The notes beneath the pieces are model-generated. The model was not told the origin of the DNA and searched no databases. It worked only from the letters and a program-made list of their open reading frames with translations. Made by a program: the position numbers and the translations under genes. A stretch of 49,096 nt of DNA, taken from NCBI GenBank assembly GCA_012512505.1, contig JAAZEB010000116.1, positions 1-49,096 on the forward strand, in the 5' to 3' direction. The DNA is from Armatimonadota bacterium. Lineage in GTDB: Bacteria; Armatimonadota; JAAZEB01. This document shows positions 33,083 through 43,121 of the stretch, piece by piece. How positions within the stretch are numbered: position 1 is the first letter of the stretch; each line of letters begins with the position of its first letter.

Positions 33083-33445
33083 ATGAGCCAGCCGCTTGTG
33101 TTGTTGGTGGATGATGATGAGCTTGTTGCGCAGGCGATAGAGGAGGTGCTTTCGCTGCTGGGCTTCACCGTGGTGTGGGCCCGCACCGCCGAGGAGGGAT
33201 GGTCGCGTTTCTGTGGCTGCCAGCCGGACGTGGTAATGACGGACAACTCGATGCCCGACATGAGCGGGTTGGAGCTGGCCCGCCGCATCCGGGAGGTCTC
33301 ACCGCAGGCGATGGTGGTGATGCTGTCGGCGATCCCACCCCCGGAGGCCGACTGCGTCTGCGACCTTGTCCTGAGCAAGCCGGTGCGCCTCGCTGCGTTG
33401 CGCGAGGGCCTGTGTCGGATCGGGGTGCTGTCAGGCAACGCCTGA
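33083..33445 (+). CDS. Stand-alone response-regulator receiver (REC) protein
   Basis: 120 residues, only a receiver domain. Acidic triad VDDDE (10-13), phospho-acceptor Asp54 in VVMTDNSMPDMSG, Ser82 in VVMLSAI and Lys99 in LSKPV. There is no output domain, so it signals by protein-protein contact or acts as a phosphate sink (CheY/Spo0F-like). I chose ATG 33083 (GGGGGAAG upstream) over ATG 33071. It lies 246 nt before the HD-GYP regulator on the same strand and near the two-component operon on the other strand. An unusual CVCD replaces the common hydrophobic loop before Lys99. Confidence 0.9.
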   Translation: MSQPLVLLVDDDELVAQAIEEVLSLLGFTVVWARTAEEGWSRFCGCQPDVVMTDNSMPDMSGLELARRIREVSPQAMVVMLSAIPPPEADCVCDLVLSKPVRLAALREGLCRIGVLSGNA

Positions 33446-33691
33446 GGCCCTCGGTGCCGTTGGCGCGTTCCACTCTCCCTGCCCCTGTTATTCTCCCGCG
33501 TGCTTGACAGGAGATCCCGGGCCCACCCCCGTAAAGAAACCAGAATTGGGCCTCGCGGTGCTCTGCTGCCGTGGCCTATTAGAACGTTTCCGCGATCCGC
33601 TGCCGCCCAGCAGACCCCCTGGCGCAGTTCCCCTGGCGCCCGGCCCGGGCGCGCTCGGCGAAATGGCCCTGCGGTCGGGAGAGGAGCCTAC

Positions 33692-34855
33692 ATGGAGGAG
33701 GGCAGGGGGATGCCAGCGCCGGGGCAAGGTGAGGCCACGGAAGCCGGCGTTCGCACGCGCATCCTGGTGGTAGATGATGAGGAGGCGGTGCGCTGCGCGG
33801 TGGCGGAGCTGCTCACCTCGCTCGGCTACGCGGTCGAGACGGCCGCCGGCGGGTTGGCGGCCCTCGGCAAGCTCCAGCAGCCGTTCGACCTGGTGCTGCT
33901 CGATGTCACGATGCCGGACCTGGATGGGTTCGCGGTGGCGGAGCGGATCCGTCGGCGCTACGCCATGGACGACCTGCCGATCATCATCGTCACCGCGCTG
34001 AACGACCGGGCGGCACGCCTCCGCGCGGTGGAGGTGGGCGTCAACGACTTCGTGGGCAAGCCGGTCGAGCCGTACGAGCTGCGGCTGCGCATGGCCTCGC
34101 TGCTGAAGATGAAGCGCGCGCGCGATGCCCTGAAGCAGCACCAGGCGGAGCTAGAGGAGACGGTTCAGGCGCGCACCGCCGCCCTGCGGCAGGCGCTGGC
34201 GGAGGTGACGGAGGCCGAACAGAAGGCGTATCAGGCGCACGTGGACACGATCCACCGCCTCGCCCTGGCCTCAGAGTTCCGCGACGAAGACACCGGCTCT
34301 CACATCCTGCGCATCTCCGGCTACTGCACCGTGCTCGCGCGTGCCCTGGGCCTTTCCGACGAAGAGGTGGAGTGTGTGCGCCTGGGCAGCCTGATGCACG
34401 ACGTGGGCAAGATCGGCGTGCCAGACTCGATCCTGCTCTGCCCGCATCGGCTCACCTCCGCGCAGCAGATGGTGATGCGCCAGCACACCATAATCGGGGC
34501 GCGCATCCTCGACGGCTCGCCCTCCGCCCTCCTGCAGGCTGGCGCGGTGATTGCCTTGTCACACCACGAGAAGTGGGATGGCTCCGGCTATCCGCACGGA
34601 TTGGTGGGCGCCGACATCCCCCTCTTCGGCCGCATCTGCGCCGTGGCGGACGTGTTCGACGCGCTGACCAGCCAGCGCCCCTACAAGCAGGCTTTCAGCA
34701 TCGAAGAAGCGGTCGCCGTCCTCCGCGGGGGGCGCGGCCAGCACTTCGACCCCGAGGTGCTCGACGCCTTCCTCGCCCATCTAGACCAGATCGTTCCGGT
34801 CCTGACGGCGCACCGCGACGCGCCGGAGCCAAAGCCGCTGGAGGAGGTGCGCTGA
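33692..34855 (+). CDS. HD-GYP response regulator (REC plus HD-GYP phosphodiesterase)
   Basis: 387 residues. The REC domain (about 22-142) has DDEE at 28-31, phospho-Asp71 in LLDVTMPDLDG, Thr101 and Lys123 in VGKPV. A coiled-coil linker (about 145-190) follows, then the HD-GYP domain: HD at 236-237 in GSLMHDVGKIGVPD, HHEKWDGSGYPHGL at 291-304 and DVFDALTSQRPYK. These are intact metal and catalytic motifs for hydrolysis of cyclic di-GMP, so phosphorylation probably controls second-messenger levels. GAGGAG before the ATG at 33692 supports this start; ATG 33710 is an alternative. It is convergent with the PhoB-type regulator gene. No GGDEF partner is in the window. Confidence 0.93.
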   Translation: MEEGRGMPAPGQGEATEAGVRTRILVVDDEEAVRCAVAELLTSLGYAVETAAGGLAALGKLQQPFDLVLLDVTMPDLDGFAVAERIRRRYAMDDLPIIIVTALNDRAARLRAVEVGVNDFVGKPVEPYELRLRMASLLKMKRARDALKQHQAELEETVQARTAALRQALAEVTEAEQKAYQAHVDTIHRLALASEFRDEDTGSHILRISGYCTVLARALGLSDEEVECVRLGSLMHDVGKIGVPDSILLCPHRLTSAQQMVMRQHTIIGARILDGSPSALLQAGAVIALSHHEKWDGSGYPHGLVGADIPLFGRICAVADVFDALTSQRPYKQAFSIEEAVAVLRGGRGQHFDPEVLDAFLAHLDQIVPVLTAHRDAPEPKPLEEVR

Positions 34856-34875
34856 GAACCCGTCCCCAGAGAGAT

Positions 34876-34892
34876 GCCGGCGAGACGCCGGC
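34876..34892. terminator. Small hairpin between convergent regulator genes
   Basis: GCCGGCG (34876-34882), AGA, CGCCGGC (34886-34892). Perfect stem but no T-run; possible bidirectional terminator element. Confidence 0.35.
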
Positions 34893-35022
34893 GATCCGGC
34901 CGCGTGCTAGGCGTAGGAGGGATCTCTGCCCCCGATCCCGCCGCGGGCTCGGTTCCAGCCAGAGGCTCTCCGGGAACGGGCGGGGCGTCACGGTGATGCG
35001 GCTTCCTGGCTGGCGGCGGGCG

Positions 35023-35703
35023 TCAGGGCACGTAGCGAACGCCCATCCCCCGCACGGTGACGACGTGTGCCGGCCGGGAGGGGTTGGGTTCCAGCTTGCT
35101 GCGCAGGCCGCGGATGTGAACGTCTAGGGCGTGTGGATCGACGTAGGCGTCTTCGCCCCAAACGCGCGCCATCAGCTCGTCGCGCGGGTACAGCCGCCCG
35201 GGACGCGCTGCTAGGATGGAGAGGATGCGGTACTCGGTGGGGGTCAGCGGCAGGGGACGGTTACCGAAGACGGCCTCGCCCGTTTCCAGGTTGATTGCCA
35301 GCTCGCCGGCGCGGCTCACACCGGCGCTGGGGTCGGCCGCGCGGGCACCGGCCCGACGCAGCACGGCGCGGAGACGCGCCACCATCTCCGCGTTGCTGAA
35401 CGGCTTCACCAGGTAGTCGTCGGCATACTCCAGGCCGAGCACCTTGTCGTGCTCCTGGCCGCGGGCGCTCATCAGGATCACCGGCACGTCCGACTCGGGG
35501 CGCAGGGCACGCAGCGCATCGAGTCCAGTCATGCTCCCAGGCATCATGATGTCCAGGAGCACCGCGTCCGGCTGCCAGGTCCGCAGCAGCGCTAGGCCGC
35601 TTTCGGCGTTGTGCGCCAGGCGCACGGTGAAGCCTTCGGCGGACAGCACCTCCCGCACTGCCTCAGCCAGGTCCACCTCATCATCTACGACCAGCACTTT
35701 CAT
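35023..35703 (-). CDS. OmpR/PhoB-family response regulator
   Basis: 226 residues. The receiver has DDE at 7-9, phospho-Asp51 in LLDIMMPGS, Ser79 and Lys100 in YLVKPFS. The output is a winged-helix domain (about 128-226): PLPLTPTEYRILSILAARPG, DELMARVWGED and HIRGLRSKLEPNPSRPAHVVTV. Such regulators bind tandem direct repeats spaced about 11 bp. It is the last gene of a minus-strand operon whose first two genes are histidine kinases: its ATG at 35703 lies 10 nt after the hybrid-kinase stop with GAGGGG in between. The CTTGAG array at 41230-41290, upstream of the operon, is a plausible target (inference). Confidence 0.94.
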   Translation of the reverse strand: MKVLVVDDEVDLAEAVREVLSAEGFTVRLAHNAESGLALLRTWQPDAVLLDIMMPGSMTGLDALRALRPESDVPVILMSARGQEHDKVLGLEYADDYLVKPFSNAEMVARLRAVLRRAGARAADPSAGVSRAGELAINLETGEAVFGNRPLPLTPTEYRILSILAARPGRLYPRDELMARVWGEDAYVDPHALDVHIRGLRSKLEPNPSRPAHVVTVRGMGVRYVP

Positions 35704-35713
35704 CGGGAGCCCC

Positions 35714-38700
35714 TCAGTTAGTGTCCGCCTCACCCGGAAGAGCGGCCTCGGGCGGATCGAGTACCGCGCGCACCTTGCGTGCCAGCGCGCCCGGGGTGAA
35801 CGGTTTCTGCAGAAAGGCAACGTCGTGACCCAGCACCCCATGGCGCAGGATTGCGTCTTCCGTGTAGCCTGAGATGTAGATCACCCGCGTCTCCGGCCGC
35901 ATGCTGCGCAGGTGCTCTACCAGCTCGCGGCCGCTCATGCGGGGCATTACCACGTCGGTGACGAGCAGGTGAATCGGCCCGGAGTGCTCTGCCGCCATCT
36001 GCAAGCCCTCCCAGCCGTCGGCGGCCGTCAACACCGTATAGCCACCCAGTTGCAGGAACTCCCGCGCCGCCTCCCGCACCGCCTCCTCATCTTCCACCAG
36101 CAGTACCGTCTCGCTGCCGTGGGGATGGTTGCCCGACTCCAAACCGTCTTTCCCGGCTGCCGCGCACTCCGCCACCCGCGGCAGGTAGATGCGGAAGGTG
36201 GAGCCTTTCCCCGGTTGGGTCTCCACCTCGATCTCGCCACCGCTTTGCTTGACGATACCGTAGACGGTGGACAGGCCCAGGCCGGTGCCCCGGCCCGGCT
36301 CCTTGGTCGTGAAGAACGGCTCGAAGATGTGGGTCGCCGTCGCCTCGTCCATGCCGCAGCCGGTGTCGCGGACGGTCAGCACCACGTAGGGCCCGGGGCG
36401 CACCCCGAGCGGGTCGCCGGCGCTGCCGCTGAACTCCGCGTTGGCGGTCCAGATCGATAGCACGCCGCCCTGCGGCATCGCATCGCGAGCGTTCACCGCC
36501 AGGTTCAGGACCACCTGTTCCAGTTGGCTGGGGTCGGCCTTCACCCGCCCCAGAGCGGGATCGAGGGTAAACTGCAGGGTGATCGTCTCGCCGATCGTGC
36601 GCCGCAGCAGCTTCTCCATGTCGCCGACCACGCGGTTGAGGTCCAGCACCTCTGGTTGCAGCACCTGCTTGCGGCTGAATGCCAGGAGCTGGCGTGGCAG
36701 GGCCGCGGCCCGCTCGGCGATGCTGGTGATCTGCTCGGTGTAGCTGCGCAGGCCCGGGTGGTCGGCCAGACGGAGGTTCAGCAGCTCGCTGTAGGTCATG
36801 ATCGGGGTCAGCAGGTTGTTGATGTCGTGGGCGACGCCGCTGGCCAGACGCCCAATCGCCTCCATCCGCTGCGCCTGCCGTAGCTCGGCCTCCAGCCGCT
36901 TGCTCTGACTGATATCCTGGGCGATCACCGAGAGGAACTCCAGGGAGCCATCCTCGCGCTTGTGCGCCAGCATCACCTGCAGGACGGCGACCTCCTCGCC
37001 AGTGGCTTTCTGGAGCACCGTCTCGGTGCTCCAGGACCCCTCCCGCAGCGCCGTCGTTACCCCCTCGCCTTGGATCTGCGCCCGCACCCGCTCCGGGTAC
37101 AGGTCTGCCAGCGTCAGGCCAGTGATTGCCTCTCCCGGGCCCAGGCCCAACAGCTCACGGCCAGCGGCGTTCAGTGTCAGCAGGCGGCCCTGCGCATCGA
37201 CACTGGCCATCAAGTGCGGCATCGCCTCGATGATCGCTGCCAGCCGTGCCCGCGTTTCCTCTTCCTGCTCGTGTTGCAGCCGCATCCGCAGCGCGGTGAT
37301 GCCGTAGGCCAGGTCCTCCGCCAGTTCCTCCAACAGCGCTACCTCTTGGGCGTCGAAGGTGTCCGGCTCGGTGGCGTAGAGGGTGAGCGCCCCCAGCACT
37401 TCCGACTTGTTGGCCAGGGGGAGTGACACGGCCGCGCATATCCCCTGGGCAGAGGCCAGGTCCTGCCAGGGCGCGCACTCCGGGCAATGGGCCAGGTCTC
37501 GGCATACTGAGGACGCGCCGGTGCGAATGGTGGTTCCGGTGGGTCCGACCCCCAGCTCCATCTTTCCCCAGAAGGTACGCAGGCGGCGCATGGCGGCCGG
37601 CGGCAACCCCGCCACGGCGACGGGGATCACGCTGCACGCGTCGTCATCCGCCGGGATGCCAATCCAGACTACCTGGTAGCCGCCGTCCTCCACCAGGAAC
37701 TGGCAAACCTGGTTGAGGAGGTTCTGCTCGTCGGTGGCGTGGACCAGGGCCTGGTTACAGGCGCTCAGCATCCGCAGGGCGCGGTTCGCCCGCCGCAGCT
37801 CTTGCTCGGCCTGCTTCAGCTCGGTGATGTCCGTGGAGACCCCGATCATCCCGGTCAGCCGACCCTCGGCGTCCAGGATCGGGGCGTCGGTGACGATGGC
37901 GGGGAACGCCGTGCCGTCGCGGCGCCGCACCAGGAACTCGCCAGAGCAGTTTCCGTCCGCTTGCAGGCGCGCCAGGGTCTCCGGCGTCTGCCGCGGCAGC
38001 CCGTCTATCGGCATCACCTCGGTGATCGGGCGGCCCAGCGCCTCGGAACGCGACCATCCACACAGCCGTTCGGCTGCTGGGCTCCAGTAGGTGATGGCGC
38101 CGGTGGCATCGGTGGCGACTACCGCCTGCCCCACCGCGTCCAGCAGCCGCGCCTGGAAGTGGATCGCGTCGGCGGAGCGCTGATGGTGCAGCGCGATGGC
38201 GTAGAGGGCGGCCAGCCGCTCGACCACCGCCACGTCGCGCTCCGTGTAGTCGCGGTCGGCGTTCGCCAGGGCGATCTGCCCCACCAGGGTGTTGCCCTGC
38301 AGAGCCGGCACGGCCAGGAGCCGCTCAATCGGCAGGTGGCCCGGGGGCACTCCCACCGCCCGGGGATCGGCGGCGGCCTGGTTGGTCATCAGCGACTGGC
38401 GGTGGGTGGCCACCCATCCCCACAGCCCGTGAAACCCATGGAACGCCTCGTCACCGCTGTCTGCCGGGCACAGCTCCACGCCCCCGTCCGAGCGCACGGG
38501 GCAGACCAAGCGGCCGGTCTGCGGGTCGATGTAACCAATGAAACCGATGCGGCTGCCGGTGAGCGTGCAGGCGTGCTGCAGGATCAGCCGCGACATCTCA
38601 TCGATGGATGCCGTCTCTATCAGCGCCCGCGACAGCTTGGCGAGGGCGGCGTTCACGGCGCTCTCCCAGGCCAGTGCCTCCTCGGATTGCTTCCGCGGGG

Positions 38701-39463
38701 TGATGTCGTGAACCGCCGTTAGCCACCCCACCGTACTGCCCTCGGCATCCTTGAGGGGTGACGCCACTAGCAGGGCATCAAAGCGACTGCCATCGCGCCG
38801 GCGATAGCGTACCTCTACCCCGCCGGCGGCCGGGCTGCCATCGAGCATCGCCTGCAGCGCCGCGGCGCACGCCTGGTGCGCCTCTGGCGCCCAGTAGACG
38901 AACGGGGGCGTGGCGCCGACCAGCTCCTCCTCGCGCCAGCCGACCATCGCGCAGAACGCCGGGTTGACGTGCGTCTGCCGCCCTTGCAGGTCGACGGCGG
39001 TGATCCCGGCGGCGACCGACCGCTCCACGGCCGCGCGGAACGCCTGCTCGGCACGTGCCGCCTCCTCGGCCCGCCGCTTTTCCTCCCTCAGCCGGCGGGC
39101 CTCGACCGCTTGCGTCACCGCCTGCCCCAGCCGGCCTAGCTGATCCTTCAGCAGGTAGTCGGTGGCGCCCTGGCGCATGGCCGCCACCGCCGTCTCCTCC
39201 CCGATCGCCCCGGAGACGATGATGAACGGGATGTCGAGGCCGCGCTGCCGCAGCAGCTCCAGGGCGCGGAGCGCGCTGAAGCGCGGCAGCGCGTAGTCGG
39301 CCAGGATGATATCGAGATCGGCGCTCAGGTGGGCCAGGAACGCCTCTTCGGTATCGACACGGGTGCAGGTGACCTCCAGGCCCCACTGCCGCAGCTCGAA
39401 CAGAATGATTTCGGTGTCGGTGGGTTGGTCCTCGATGCTGAGAATGGATAACGGTGCAGGCAT
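35714..39463 (-). CDS. Hybrid sensor histidine kinase with REC, PAS, GAF, HisKA, HATPase and C-terminal REC
   Basis: 1249 residues, soluble. Domain order by eye: REC 1 (about 6-120, Asp56 in LADYAL), PAS 1 (about 140-258), GAF 1 (about 285-425), PAS 2 (about 438-548), GAF 2 (about 575-735), PAS 3 (about 742-855), HisKA with phospho-His879 in [11 protein letters not shown], HATPase (about 985-1095; [25 protein letters not shown]) and REC 2 (about 1118-1235; Asp1170 in VTDVVMP, Lys1220). No membrane helix, so it is a cytoplasmic sensor. A PAS-rich hybrid that receives a phosphate at its own N-terminal REC and passes it on through REC 2. Middle gene of the operon; 62 nt separate it from the upstream kinase. 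Confidence 0.94.
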   Translation of the reverse strand: MPAPLSILSIEDQPTDTEIILFELRQWGLEVTCTRVDTEEAFLAHLSADLDIILADYALPRFSALRALELLRQRGLDIPFIIVSGAIGEETAVAAMRQGATDYLLKDQLGRLGQAVTQAVEARRLREEKRRAEEAARAEQAFRAAVERSVAAGITAVDLQGRQTHVNPAFCAMVGWREEELVGATPPFVYWAPEAHQACAAALQAMLDGSPAAGGVEVRYRRRDGSRFDALLVASPLKDAEGSTVGWLTAVHDITPRKQSEEALAWESAVNAALAKLSRALIETASIDEMSRLILQHACTLTGSRIGFIGYIDPQTGRLVCPVRSDGGVELCPADSGDEAFHGFHGLWGWVATHRQSLMTNQAAADPRAVGVPPGHLPIERLLAVPALQGNTLVGQIALANADRDYTERDVAVVERLAALYAIALHHQRSADAIHFQARLLDAVGQAVVATDATGAITYWSPAAERLCGWSRSEALGRPITEVMPIDGLPRQTPETLARLQADGNCSGEFLVRRRDGTAFPAIVTDAPILDAEGRLTGMIGVSTDITELKQAEQELRRANRALRMLSACNQALVHATDEQNLLNQVCQFLVEDGGYQVVWIGIPADDDACSVIPVAVAGLPPAAMRRLRTFWGKMELGVGPTGTTIRTGASSVCRDLAHCPECAPWQDLASAQGICAAVSLPLANKSEVLGALTLYATEPDTFDAQEVALLEELAEDLAYGITALRMRLQHEQEEETRARLAAIIEAMPHLMASVDAQGRLLTLNAAGRELLGLGPGEAITGLTLADLYPERVRAQIQGEGVTTALREGSWSTETVLQKATGEEVAVLQVMLAHKREDGSLEFLSVIAQDISQSKRLEAELRQAQRMEAIGRLASGVAHDINNLLTPIMTYSELLNLRLADHPGLRSYTEQITSIAERAAALPRQLLAFSRKQVLQPEVLDLNRVVGDMEKLLRRTIGETITLQFTLDPALGRVKADPSQLEQVVLNLAVNARDAMPQGGVLSIWTANAEFSGSAGDPLGVRPGPYVVLTVRDTGCGMDEATATHIFEPFFTTKEPGRGTGLGLSTVYGIVKQSGGEIEVETQPGKGSTFRIYLPRVAECAAAGKDGLESGNHPHGSETVLLVEDEEAVREAAREFLQLGGYTVLTAADGWEGLQMAAEHSGPIHLLVTDVVMPRMSGRELVEHLRSMRPETRVIYISGYTEDAILRHGVLGHDVAFLQKPFTPGALARKVRAVLDPPEAALPGEADTN

Positions 39464-39525
39464 CAGGATCCCTTCACAAGATGGCGGTCGCCGCGGCAGC
39501 CGGCGACGATCGTCTGCGGGGGCGG

Positions 39526-41004
39526 TCAGGCATCGGCTGCCTCCCTGCCCAGGGTAAAGTAGAAGGTTGCCCCCTGGTCGGGGGCAGCTTCGGCCCAGAT
39601 TCGGCCGCCGTGGCGGTGAATGATCCGCTGCACGGTAGCCAGGCCGACGCCGGTGCCTTCATACTCGTCGGCGGTGTGCAGGCGCTGAAACACGCCGAAT
39701 AACCGGCCGGCATTGCGCATGTCGAAACCCGCGCCGTTGTCGCGCACGAAGTAAACGGGCACGCCGGCCTGCCACTCACAGTCCACCTCAATCCGCGCCT
39801 GCGCTCGCCGGCGCGTAAACTTGATAGCGTTGTCCAGCAGATTGGCGAAGACCTGGCGCAGCAGGCCGGCATCCGCCTGGCACGGAGGCAGGTCACCCAC
39901 CACAACCGTCACTTCCCGCCCGGCCGGCCGTGCCGCCAGTACCTCGCGCACCAGGGCCGCCGGGTCCACCGGCTGCTTCTTGGGCGCCTGCCGGCCCAGG
40001 CGTGACAATGCCAACAGATCGTCGATCAGTCGGCCCATCTGCCGCGCTCCCTCGCGCACTTGCCGCAGGTAGCGCTGGGCCTCCGGGGGGAGCTGGGCAC
40101 CGTACTCGTACTGCAACATACGGGCGTAGCCGTCCATTGCTCGCAGCGGCACGCGCAGGTCGTGCGAGACCGAGTAGCCGAACGCCTCCAGCTCCTGGTT
40201 CACCCACTGCAGTTCGGCGGTGCGCTCGGCGACGCGCTGCTCTAACTGTTCGTTAAGCCGCCGCAGGTCTTCCTCGGCCCGGCGGCGGGCGGTGACATCG
40301 TGCAGCGAGATCAGCCACGAAGGCTCGCCGTCCCAGTGGATCTGGGCTACCCGCATCGCGACGGTGACCGTCTGCCCGTCCGGGCGAACGATGGTCCGCT
40401 CGGCCGGGTCACCGGCCGGTGCCGGAAGCTCAAACGGGAGGCCGGTCAGCTCGTCTTGCTGGCGCCCAAACAGCTTCTCCGCCGCCGGGTTGGCAAGCCG
40501 GATGATGCCGTCGGCGCCCACGATGACGATCCCGGCGGCATTGCGGGCGATGATCGTCGAGAGGCGCATCTGCTCCGCCCACAGCAACGCCATCGTGCGC
40601 TCCGCCCGCGCCTTCAGTTGCTCCCGCTCGATGGCATAGCGCACGGCGCGGGCCAGCAACGGGCCGGTAAGCTCATCCTTCAGCAGGGAGTCTTGCGCGC
40701 CCCCACGGACGGCCGCCGCGGCGAGCGGCTCGTCGCCCGGCTCTACCAGCAGGATCACCGGCAGGCGCGGCGCCTGTCGGACAACCTGGGTGAACGTCTG
40801 GATGCCCTGGCAATCTGGCAGTCCCAGGTCAAGCAGCACCACGTGGATCCCACCGTCGCGTAGCTTCGCCAGCGCGGCGGCCAGGGAGCCGACGTCACTC
40901 ACCGTGAAGCGACCGCAGGCCGCTTCGACCAGCATCATCGTGACGCGGCGGGCCTGGTCCGGGTCATCCTCGACCAGCAGCACTCTAGATACCTGGTTAG
41001 CCAT
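39526..41004 (-). CDS. REC-PAS histidine kinase, first gene of the two-component operon
   Basis: 492 residues. REC (about 5-125; Asp59 in VLLDLGLPD, Lys109), PAS (about 148-245), a coiled coil (about 245-275), HisKA with His281 in GYSVSHDLRVPLRAM, HATPase (Asn392 in LLDNAIKF, DNGAGFD, EGTGVGLATVQRIIHRHGG). The HisKA sequence is of the phytochrome-kinase type (SVSHDLRxPLRA). The protein has no membrane segment. Start: ATG 41004 fits the REC start; an in-frame GTG at 41064 has AAGGAGG before it and would add 20 residues, so it is a serious alternative. It leads a chain 41004-39526, 39463-35714, 35703-35023. Confidence 0.93.
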   Translation of the reverse strand: MANQVSRVLLVEDDPDQARRVTMMLVEAACGRFTVSDVGSLAAALAKLRDGGIHVVLLDLGLPDCQGIQTFTQVVRQAPRLPVILLVEPGDEPLAAAAVRGGAQDSLLKDELTGPLLARAVRYAIEREQLKARAERTMALLWAEQMRLSTIIARNAAGIVIVGADGIIRLANPAAEKLFGRQQDELTGLPFELPAPAGDPAERTIVRPDGQTVTVAMRVAQIHWDGEPSWLISLHDVTARRRAEEDLRRLNEQLEQRVAERTAELQWVNQELEAFGYSVSHDLRVPLRAMDGYARMLQYEYGAQLPPEAQRYLRQVREGARQMGRLIDDLLALSRLGRQAPKKQPVDPAALVREVLAARPAGREVTVVVGDLPPCQADAGLLRQVFANLLDNAIKFTRRRAQARIEVDCEWQAGVPVYFVRDNGAGFDMRNAGRLFGVFQRLHTADEYEGTGVGLATVQRIIHRHGGRIWAEAAPDQGATFYFTLGREAADA

Positions 41005-41358
41005 GGGGCGTACACGATCCCTCTCGGGAGACGCCACCGTGGCCGGGCAATGCCCACCAGACACGTGCCTCCTTCCAATGGGTTTGCCGGTGTGCCTCTC
41101 CCCTTGATGCAGACTCTGCTGAGCTACTATTCGTATGTCACGCCGCACAGCTTGAGTCTTCGTTGGACGACCCACCCCGGAGCAAATGAGGGACTTCGCG
41201 GTGCACTTCGGTGGTGCGGGCCTAGATCCCTTGAGGAACTGATCTTCAGAACTTGAGCTTGCCCCAACTGCTTCTTGAGCTTCTCTTGAGGTTCGGTTGG
41301 TAAACTCATCCTACCAGAGGTAGGCTGCCCTCATCCAGCAGCCGTGGGGAGAGCCGCC
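41005..41358. other. Divergent regulatory interval between the kinase operon and the CAP-domain gene
   Basis: About 350 bp without a gene, noticeably less GC-rich than the flanks. It holds five CTTGAG hexamers (41151, 41230, 41252, 41274, 41285), a TAAACT -10-like box at 41301-41306 facing the CAP-domain gene, and a CCTACC-AGA-GGTAGG hairpin at about 41310-41324. Confidence 0.6.
41230..41290 (+). promoter_or_regulatory. Phased CTTGAG direct repeats, candidate response-regulator binding site
   Basis: CTTGAG begins at 41230, 41252, 41274 and 41285: intervals 22, 22 and 11 bp, each a whole number of helical turns. The last two are immediately tandem 11-mers (CTTGAGCTTCT, CTTGAGGTTCG). This is the spacing of PhoB/OmpR-family boxes. 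A TAAACT at 41301-41306 follows, as expected for an activator-dependent promoter reading into the CAP-domain gene. Confidence 0.6.
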
Positions 41359-42810
41359 ATGGATGCCAGGCCAGGACCAACCCAGACCGGCACCCGCCAC
41401 CGGCGGGCAGTTGCTAGCGCTCAGGCGCGGGCGCTGTTCGCCGCCGCCCTGGTGGCCGCCCTCCTATCTGTCCTCACCGTCATCCGCCCGGCCGAGGCGG
41501 GCGCCGCCCAAACCGTTTCGACGCACCAGGTGACCGTCCGCGTGCCTGCCAGGGCATCTGCCGTCGACACTGGGGTCTACCTGGAAGCCGGCGAGCCGTT
41601 CGTGATTAGCGCGGCGGGCGAGTGGACGCTGGTCACCGACCGCAAACAGTACATGGCCGATGCCGACGGTGCCGCCTATTGCGTTTACGAGGGGCGGCGG
41701 TTGGGCGTGCTGCTAGGGCGGGTGGCTGGCCTTCCCGGCCCGGCGCAGTTTGCCCTCGGCACCCGGGCGGAGAGCCGGGCGCCGGCATCCGGTGTGCTCT
41801 ACTTGATGTCCAACCACCCCTGGTGGCTGCGCGACCGGCAGCAAGGCGAGTTGACGGTCACCGTGCGCGGAGGGCGTGCGGCAACGCCGGAGCTGCGGTC
41901 GAACAGCGAGGAGGCGGAGCTTCGCGCCGCGCGGGCGGCGGTGCTGCAGCGGCTGAACGCGGTGCGCCAGCGGATGGGGTTGCCGGCGGTGGACGTGGTG
42001 GCGGCGCTGGAACGGGCGGCACAGGGGCACGCCAAGTATGCGGACCGCCATGACTACTCGCACCAGGAGCGGCCGGATCGCGCCGGCTTCGTGGGGGAAT
42101 ACCCCTGGGATCGAGCGCGGGCGTTCGGCTACGTGGGGGGCTGCGGCGAGGTGATGGCGATGGAGGAGGGCGCCGAAGCGGCGCTGGAGATGTGGCTGGC
42201 CAGCGTCTACCATCGGCAGTTCATCACCCATCCCGCCCTCAGCGGCATCGGGTTCGGCCTCTACGGGCGCGTCCAGGTGCTCAACTACGCGCTGGCGGCG
42301 GCGCCGCTCACCGAGCGGGTGGCTGCTTATCCCCCGCCGGACGCGCAGGAAGTGCCGCTCTCCTGGCCCGGCCTGGAGCTGCCCAGCCCGATCCCGGAGG
42401 GGGCTCCCACCCCGGTCGGATACACGGTGAGCGCCCACTTCCCCGCGGTCGTGAAGGCGGTCCACGCCCTGCGGCTGGAGGACCCCCACCGGGGAGTGGT
42501 GGGCTGCTATGCTCGCCACCGTCTCAGTGACGCGGCGCTGTCTAACAGCGATGCCGTGTTCCTGCTGCCGCGCGCGCCGCTGCAGCCCGGCACGACCTAC
42601 CGCGTCTCGATGGCGGTGGAGACCGCGCGCGGCCCCCAAGAGATTGCCTGGTCGTTCACCACCAGCGCCGAGGCGGAGGGGGCGCGCGAGAGCGCTGTGT
42701 TGGGCCCGCCCTCCCTGACGACGATGGCTGCCGACGTGCGGCAGGGGCTGCTCGGGCCGCTGGCCTGGCTGGTTGGGCTGACGTTTGGCCGGGGGGCTGT
42801 GCCGACGTAG
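41359..42810 (+). CDS. Secreted CAP/SCP-domain protein with a LecA-like N-terminal and Ig-like C-terminal region
   Basis: 483 residues. An N-terminal signal or anchor helix (about 24-45) is followed by a beta-sandwich of LecA/PA-IL-like pattern (DTGVYLEAGEPFVISAAGEW, LGVLLGRVAG, SGVLYLMSNHPWW; about 60-165). A CAP domain (about 190-315) has RQRMGLPAVDVVAALERAAQGHAKY, HDYSHQE, GEVMAMEEGAEAALEMWLAS and HRQFITHPALSGIGFG. The C-terminus (about 340-440) has an Ig-like PGTTYRVSMAVETARG. The CAP histidines, the HPA and the two acidic residues are kept. Function of bacterial CAP proteins is poorly known; carbohydrate binding by the LecA-like part is an inference. GGGGAGAG supports ATG 41359 over GTG 41344. 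Confidence 0.85.
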   Translation: MDARPGPTQTGTRHRRAVASAQARALFAAALVAALLSVLTVIRPAEAGAAQTVSTHQVTVRVPARASAVDTGVYLEAGEPFVISAAGEWTLVTDRKQYMADADGAAYCVYEGRRLGVLLGRVAGLPGPAQFALGTRAESRAPASGVLYLMSNHPWWLRDRQQGELTVTVRGGRAATPELRSNSEEAELRAARAAVLQRLNAVRQRMGLPAVDVVAALERAAQGHAKYADRHDYSHQERPDRAGFVGEYPWDRARAFGYVGGCGEVMAMEEGAEAALEMWLASVYHRQFITHPALSGIGFGLYGRVQVLNYALAAAPLTERVAAYPPPDAQEVPLSWPGLELPSPIPEGAPTPVGYTVSAHFPAVVKAVHALRLEDPHRGVVGCYARHRLSDAALSNSDAVFLLPRAPLQPGTTYRVSMAVETARGPQEIAWSFTTSAEAEGARESAVLGPPSLTTMAADVRQGLLGPLAWLVGLTFGRGAVPT

Positions 42811-42953
42811 GTGAAAGTGGGTGCTCTCGGGGTCCGGGATGTTTCTGACCCCGGGGGCGTGGAATAGCGGATGGGCCGGCACGGAGGCCGGCCGCAAGGG
42901 ATCTATCCCGATCGCGAGGGCGGCTCGCGCTGGCCGCCCAAGGAGTGCTGAGC

Positions 42954-43121
42954 ATGACGGACCAATCTGTGGCATCGGTGCAGAGCGAAGTGCGCGCGTA
43001 CCAGGTGGCCGGCTCCGCCGTGAGGCGGGTGACGGGCACCCTGGCGGCGGTGGCGGCCGCGGGGCTGCTGCTGGTGGCCGACCTGGTGCTGTCCGTCACC
43101 CGTGGGCGCTGGCCGGCTTGA
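42954..43121 (+). CDS. Small single-helix membrane protein
   Basis: 55 residues, MTDQSVASVQSEVRAYQVAG followed by a hydrophobic helix (about 27-48: LAAVAAAGLLLVADLVLSV) and the end TRGRWPA. AAGGAG at 42940-42945 supports the ATG. It lies between the CAP-domain gene and the alpha-galactosidase on the same strand. No family recognised. The positive C-terminus suggests an N-out or N-in orientation that cannot be decided. It is short, but the strong ribosome-binding site and clean helix make it likely real. Confidence 0.55.
   Translation: MTDQSVASVQSEVRAYQVAGSAVRRVTGTLAAVAAAGLLLVADLVLSVTRGRWPA

Noticed and set aside
33504-33537. TTGACA as a promoter for the HD-GYP gene
   Set aside because: No -10 hexamer at 16-18 nt; the nearest AT-rich box is 22 nt away.
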